From: Candidatus Altimarinota bacterium
GTDB taxonomy: Bacteria; Patescibacteriota; Gracilibacteria; BD1-5; UBA2023
NCBI GenBank assembly: GCA_003488655.1
Contig: DNKW01000026.1
Coordinates: 4,433-15,033 of the forward strand
Direction: 5' to 3'
DNA: 10,601 nt
In this document: positions 6,825 to 10,601 of the stretch, in pieces
How the letters are laid out: each line of letters starts with the position of its first letter
How positions within the stretch are numbered: position 1 is the stretch's first letter
Program-made: the position numbers and the translations under genes
The notes under the pieces: model-generated
The model's database searches: none
The model's input: only the letters and a program-made list of their open reading frames with translations
What the model was told of the DNA's origin: nothing

Positions 6825-6918
6825 GTGGAGGGAATTTTTATTTCGATGTTAAGACGGCCTTGTAAATTCGAGAATAGTCACTGGCTTCGTCTTGACGAGA
6901 AATAATAATCCTCTCCAC
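6825..6918 (+). promoter_or_regulatory. Candidate cis-regulatory structured RNA, copy 1 (leader of HMA-SafE-cupredoxin gene)
   Basis: The outer helix is 6825-6844 with 6899-6918 (about 18 pairs: GTGGAGGG...TTATTTC with GAAATAA...CCTCTCCAC), with single bulges at A6833 and T6912 and a T-T mismatch. An internal loop GAT (6845-6847) faces GA (6897-6898). The inner helix is GTTAAGACG (6848-6856) with CGTCTTGAC (6888-6896), 9 pairs including one G-U. GCCTTG (6857-6862) and TGGCTT (6882-6887) close a 23-nt apical region. The copy at 8745-8844 keeps the loops and closing motifs while the helices change in a compensated way. Downstream, TCCAC (6914-6918), part of the outer helix, can pair instead with GTGGA (6930-6934), a possible switch. 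The start codon is 52 nt after the structure. A weak TATAAG -10-like element (6817-6822) precedes it. Confidence 0.7.
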
Positions 6919-6970
6919 GAAAATCTCGAGTGGATTTACATTTAATATCTTTACTAATAAATATTAAAAT

Positions 6971-8401
6971 ATGAAAAAACTCACTATAGACGTCGCAGGA
7001 ATGCACTGCAAATCCTGCGAACTCCTCCTCGAACGCTCGATACGAGGCGTGGAAAATGTCGAGAAAGTGCATGCAAATCAATCCAAAGGAACTGTTGAAG
7101 TTTCCTATAGCGAAACCGTACCGGATGAAAAAGTCATCGAATCCATCATCGAGGAAAACGGGTACAAACTCGGGAAAGAAGCGAAACTTCCCTGGTTTCA
7201 TAGTAGTCCGAAAAAATACTTGGAAACTTTTCTCATCGCATTGGCACTCTCTATCATCTATATAGTCGCAAAGATGAGCGGATTTTCCCTCGGGGGTTTC
7301 GGGAATTTTACTTCCCCAACACTCACAGTGGCATTTCTCGTCGGAGTTACCGCGGGAGTTTCAAGCTGTATGGCTTTGGTCGGAGGACTCATCCTCGGGG
7401 TAAGTTCGAAATGGAATGAAGAGCATATTCATGCCTCGAAATGGCATCGATTTGAACCACACCTCTACTTTAATATCGGGCGTGTCGCCGGATTTGGAAT
7501 CCTCGGAGGACTTCTCGGAATATTCGGATCCTTTGTCTCGCTTTCTCCATTCGCTATCGGAGTTCTCACAGTCGCAACAGGGCTTATTATGCTCCTGCTT
7601 GGTATAAATCTCTCAGAGCTTTCTCCAAGACTCTCTCGGGTATCGATCACGCTCCCGAAATTCCTCGGAGCCGGAGTCGCGAACGATTGAGGCGTTTCAA
7701 AACACATAACCGCCCTCTCTACGGGAGCACTTACATTCTTCCTGCCGTGCGGTTTCACGCTCGCTATGCAGGCATATGCGATCACGACCGGAAGTTTTAC
7801 GACCGGAGCCCTCACCATGATGGCATTCGCCCTCGGAACCGCTCCCGGACTCCTCGGAGTCGGATGACTCACTTCCTCCCTTTCAGGAACTATCGCGAAA
7901 CGGTTCTTTCGCTTTATGGGAGTTCTCGTGCTCCTTCTGGCGCTCTTCAATATATCGAACGGATATACTCTCATGAATCTCGGGGGTTCTATGAAAGTAG
8001 TACCATCGACGGGGATCGTATCGGATGAATTTCAAGAAATCCGGATGACCGAATGAGACGGTGGATACACTCCCAATGTCTTTCATATCAAACCGAATAG
8101 GAAAACAAGGTGGATAATCAATGCGACGAATCCCTATTCCTGTGCGAGCCAGTTGACCGCTCCATCTATCGGAGTTTCGAAGCAACTCGAACAGGGCGAA
8201 AATGTTATAGAATTCATCTCGCCTGCGAGCGGTACGATACGGTTCTCCTGTAGTATGGGGATGTATTCCGGGAAAATCATCGTTGACAGTGCCGAGTCAG
8301 GTGTGAAAACATCTTTGGCACCGACTCAAACAACTGCGGTTTCGGATACTCCGACAGAAATTGCCCATAGCTGTTCGACAGTGTCGAGGGTAAAAAAATA
8401 A
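6971..8401 (+). CDS. HMA-TauE/SafE(DsbD-like)-cupredoxin fusion protein, copper handling
   Basis: A 476-residue protein from ATG 6971 to TAA 8399-8401, with TGA codons 240, 299 and 362 read as Gly. Residues 1-68 are an HMA metal-binding domain with GMHCKSC (Cys13, Cys16). About residues 85-330 form a polytopic DsbD/CcdA/UreH-like TauE/SafE domain. Its two halves each carry a membrane Cys: VSSC-MAL (Cys133) and FFLPC-GFTLAMQAYA (Cys260), followed by GALTMMAFALGTAPGLLGVG. Residues about 350-440 are a cupredoxin-like domain with YSCAS (Cys391) and FSCSMGMY (Cys427, Met429, Met431), plausible copper ligands. A Ser/Thr-rich tail follows. The layout suggests handover of Cu(I) from a cytosolic HMA through the membrane unit to an external cupredoxin; the direction is not known. 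It lies after csoR and is preceded by the candidate RNA. With TGA as stop it would appear as several broken ORFs. Confidence 0.88.
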
Positions 8402-8405
8402 TCTC

Positions 8406-8433
8406 TTGGAGATAGAGAAGATTGGATTATAAT
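8406..8433 (+). promoter_or_regulatory. Candidate sigma70-type promoter for the SHOCT-domain gene
   Basis: A perfect -10 TATAAT (8428-8433) with a weak -35-like TTGGAG (8406-8411) at a 16-bp spacing, immediately after the stop of the fusion gene and 29 nt before ATG 8463. This suggests that the small gene has its own promoter even though it could also be reached by read-through. Confidence 0.45.
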
Positions 8434-8462
8434 ACAAAGTCTATTTCTTAATTTTTCTTACT

Positions 8463-8714
8463 ATGATGCACTGGTATGGATACAATGGCTACGAGCCATT
8501 CGGAGGAAGCTTTACTTTTCTCGGGCCTATTCTTATGGTTCTATTCTGGGTTGCCGTTATCGTTCTCATCGTGTACCTCGTACGCGGAGATTTATGAGTT
8601 TCCCATAAACTGAAACAGGGAAACAAGACGGCGATCGATATCCTCAAAGAACGCTACGCGAAAGGAGAGATCGACAAAAAAGAATTTGAAGAAATAAAGA
8701 AAGATTTGATGTAA
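8463..8714 (+). CDS. Small SHOCT-domain membrane protein
   Basis: An 83-residue protein from ATG 8463 to TAA 8712-8714; the TGA at 8595-8597 (residue 45, RGDL-G-VSHK) is read as Gly. An aromatic, Gly-rich N-terminus (MMHWYGYNGYEPFGG) precedes one transmembrane helix (about 18-41, FLGPILMVLFWVAVIVLIVYLV). The C-terminus is a SHOCT motif, AIDILKERYAKGEIDKKEFEEIKKDL (residues 56-82), the short helical domain found at the ends of many small membrane proteins. Such proteins often sit beside copper or heavy-metal ATPases, but their molecular role is unknown. It is too short and too interrupted to be seen without the alternative code. An ATG immediately after the first (8466) is an equally possible start. 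Confidence 0.82.
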
Positions 8715-8744
8715 AAAGCACTCCTTTATCACATCACTTTATAT

Positions 8745-8844
8745 GGGAAGAAAAGGAGATTTATTTCGATATTCATATGGCCTTGGAGAACTTCCGTATC
8801 AAAGTTGGCTTCATATGAATGAGAAATGAATTCCTATTCTTCCC
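8745..8844 (+). promoter_or_regulatory. Candidate cis-regulatory structured RNA, copy 2 (leader of copA)
   Basis: The outer helix is 8745-8767 with 8823-8844, about 21 pairs (GGGAAGAA-A-AGGA...TTTATTTC with GAAATGAA...TCCTATTCTTCCC), with one A-A mismatch and one bulge at G8758. The internal loop GAT (8768-8770) faces GA (8821-8822), identical to copy 1. The inner helix is ATTCATATG (8771-8779) with CATATGAAT (8812-8820), 9 perfect pairs. Its sequence differs from the copy 1 helix at most positions, yet pairing is kept. GCCTTG (8780-8785) and TGGCTT (8806-8811) again close the apical region (24-nt loop). The stretch TTATTTCGAT (8761-8770) is identical to 6838-6847. The structure lies between the SHOCT gene and copA, 93 nt before the copA ATG. 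Confidence 0.7.
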
Positions 8845-8888
8845 ACGAGTGATAGAAAAAAGAAATGATATTTTTTTACTTGTACCAC

Positions 8889-8903
8889 ACCTCAACCAGA
8901 GGT
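8889..8903 (+). promoter_or_regulatory. Small hairpin in the copA leader
   Basis: Perfect 5-bp inverted repeat ACCTC (8889-8893) and GAGGT (8899-8903) with loop AACCA, lying between the candidate RNA and the copA start (34 nt before ATG 8938). A second GAGGT (8905-8909) could pair alternatively with the same ACCTC. It may be part of an expression platform or a protein site; it does not resemble the csoR operator. The evidence is only the symmetry and position. Confidence 0.35.
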
Positions 8904-8937
8904 AGAGGTATATATTTATATTAATCATCTGCAACGT

Positions 8938-10601
8938 ATGAAAGTTATCACTTTTGAAATCTCCTGAATGCATTGTTCGAGTTGTTCTCTCCTCATCGAG
9001 AAATCCCTCAAACAAATTCCGGGGGTCATTGAAGCGAATGTGAATTTCGCTTCCGAAAAGGCACGCGTCAAATACGATCCGAAGAGTACGAATCCCGAAG
9101 TACTTAAGAAAGCTATTGTCGATGCCGGGTACGAGGCTTTTGACATAGCAGCCCCAGGGGATCACTCCGAGCATATGAAACGAAGCAATGACATCGGGAA
9201 ATGGAAAATGCGATTTGCAAGCTCTGCGATCCTTTCGCTTCCGATGGTGCTGTTTATGGTGCTTGATTTCGTTCGATTTCCGCAGTACGAAGGACTCATC
9301 ATGCCCTATGCGGCGATTATTTCCCTCCTTCTCGCAACTCCGATAGTATTTTTTATCGGACGGGAGTTCTTTTCCGGAGCATGGTCAGCGCTCCGCATGA
9401 AGACCGCGAATATGTATTCGCTCATCGCCATCGGGACATTCACCGCCTATGCGTACAGCCTCTATTCATATGTCGTTTACTTCATACAGACCGGTTCGCT
9501 CATCGGACTTAACGGCATGAAAATCCCTGACATCTATTTCGAAGTGGCGGCATTTCTCGTGGCATTTATCTCACTCGGAAAATACCTCGAAGCCCGGGCA
9601 AAAGGAAAAACTTCCGAGGCCATCGAGCGACTCATGGACATGGCACCGAAAACCGCACGGGTCAAACGAAACGGATCCGTTATGGATATCGCCGTCGAGG
9701 AGGTGAAACAAAGCGATATCGTCATCGTGCGTCCGGGAGAAAAAATCCCGGTCGACGGGGTGATAGCCGAAGGGTACTCGAGCATCGACGAATCCATGCT
9801 GACCGGAGAAAGTATGCCAGTCGAAAAAACTTCCGGTTCGAAAGTTTTTGCCGGAACCATCAATAAACTCGGGAGTTTCGAGTTTCGGGTGACCGGAGTC
9901 GGTTCCGATACGGCACTCTCGCACATCATCGCACTCATAGAGGAAGCTCAGGGATCCAAAGCTCCTATTCAGGGGCTCGCAGACAATATTTCCGCCGTTT
10001 TCGTGCCGATGGTTATCGTCGTCGCCATCATCACATTTTCCGTCTGGTACTTCCTCCTCGGTTCGTCGTTTGCAACGGCGCTTCTCTACTTCTCTGCGGT
10101 CATCGTCATCGCTTGCCCCTGTGCACTCGGACTTGCGACGCCGACCGCTATTATGGTCGGAACCGGGAAAGGGGCCGAGCACGGAATCCTCATCAAATGA
10201 GGAGAACCGCTCGAAACTGCTTGTAAAATAGATGTCATAGTACTCGATAAAACGGGAACCATTACCGAAGGGAAACCAAAAGTCACAGATATCATACCGA
10301 TTGCGGACATGGAAGAAAATGAGATTCTTTCCATAGCTGGAGCGCTCGAACGAAAATCTGAGCATCCGCTCGCAGAAGCCATTGTGCAAAAAGCGGACGA
10401 ATTAAAGGTTGTCACTGCGGATGTCGAAAACTTTCAAGCGGTTCCCGGAAGGGGGGTTTGCGGAACGCTCGGAGGGAAAACCTATCTCCTCGGAACGAGG
10501 CTCTTCCTCGAGGAAAACCATATCGCCCTCAAGATGAAAGCGACGATTGAAAACCTCGAAGCGGAGGGGAAAACCGTTATGCTTTTATCAGATGAGGAAA
10601 A
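8938..10601 (+). CDS. copA: Copper-translocating P1B-type ATPase CopA (3' end outside the window)
   Basis: The first 554 codons are present, starting at ATG 8938. TGA codons 10 and 421 are read as Gly. Codon 10 supplies the G of GMHCSSC (HMA CxxC Cys13, Cys16), and codon 421 the first G of ILIK-GGEPLE. The N-terminal HMA domain (1-70) is followed by membrane helices. Next come the actuator domain with LTGES (T289-E291), the transport-site helix [12 protein letters not shown] (Cys393, Cys395), the phosphorylation motif DKTGT (Asp437) and the P1B nucleotide-binding signature SEHPLAEA (His476, Pro477). The protein continues into [14 protein letters not shown] and leaves the window before GDGxxD. 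CPC and SEHP mark the Cu(I)/Ag(I) group, exporting from the cytoplasm. ATG 8968 would lose the start of the HMA and is rejected. The candidate RNA precedes it. Confidence 0.95.

Noticed and set aside
6825..6918. RNA copy 1 as a simple intrinsic terminator of csoR
   Set aside because: No T-run follows the outer helix, and the internal loops and inner helix are conserved in the second copy, which is more than a terminator needs.
6971..8401. HMA-SafE gene as a pseudogene broken by three stops
   Set aside because: All three interruptions are TGA, the frame is unbroken on both sides, and the domains are complete when TGA is Gly.
8968..10200. CopA as a 410-residue protein starting at ATG 8968 and stopping at 10198-10200
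   Set aside because: This would remove the first HMA strand and cut the protein before DKTGT. The frame continues on both sides through TGA codons at conserved Gly positions.
9571..10389. Long minus-strand ORF opposite copA
   Set aside because: It is an antisense shadow, rich in Asp, Ser and Arg, with no recognisable domain; the plus strand carries all P1B ATPase motifs.
75..10601. TGA as selenocysteine or tryptophan
   Set aside because: There are too many sites, in unrelated proteins, at positions where the families have Gly and not Cys or Trp. No SECIS-like context is evident and TGG is used for Trp.

Overview
This looks like a chromosomal segment of a bacterium that reads UGA as glycine (NCBI translation table 25), as known for Candidatus Gracilibacteria and Absconditabacteria of the Candidate Phyla Radiation. 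Nineteen in-frame TGA codons lie inside eight otherwise intact genes. Several fall where the protein family needs glycine, for example the G of GMHCSSC and the first G of ILIK-GG in a copper ATPase. All eleven genes that end inside the window stop at TAA or TAG, none at TGA. TGG is used for Trp in the ordinary way. Reading TGA as stop would wrongly break most genes here.

Left part (75-2155, minus strand): four consecutive small secreted or membrane proteins of the TrbC/VirB2-like pilin type, each with an N-terminal signal-like segment and a C-terminal pair of hydrophobic helices. A 120-bp structured repeat separates the first two. A 282-bp divergent intergenic region (2156-2437) holds a candidate promoter for the pilin cluster and REP-like palindromes.

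Middle part (2438-6438, plus strand): a four-helix YvlD/phage-holin-IV-like membrane protein, SecG, an inverted second copy of the 120-bp repeat, then a two-gene operon. That operon encodes a membrane-anchored family 5 (OppA-like) substrate-binding protein with an inserted Ig-like domain and coiled coil, and a polytopic membrane protein of unknown function. It ends in a strong intrinsic terminator at 6425-6453.

Right part (6462-10601, plus strand): a copper-homeostasis locus. It contains a CsoR-type Cu(I) repressor with its own operator-like site, an HMA-TauE/SafE-cupredoxin fusion, a small SHOCT-domain membrane protein, and a CopA-type P1B ATPase that runs off the window. The fusion gene and the ATPase gene are each preceded by the same long, two-stem RNA-like structure. 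The two copies share their internal-loop sequences, while their helices differ by compensatory changes. This pair is the strongest candidate for an undescribed cis-regulatory RNA in the window.

Almost no gene has a recognisable Shine-Dalgarno sequence. The tracts just upstream of the starts are AT-rich.
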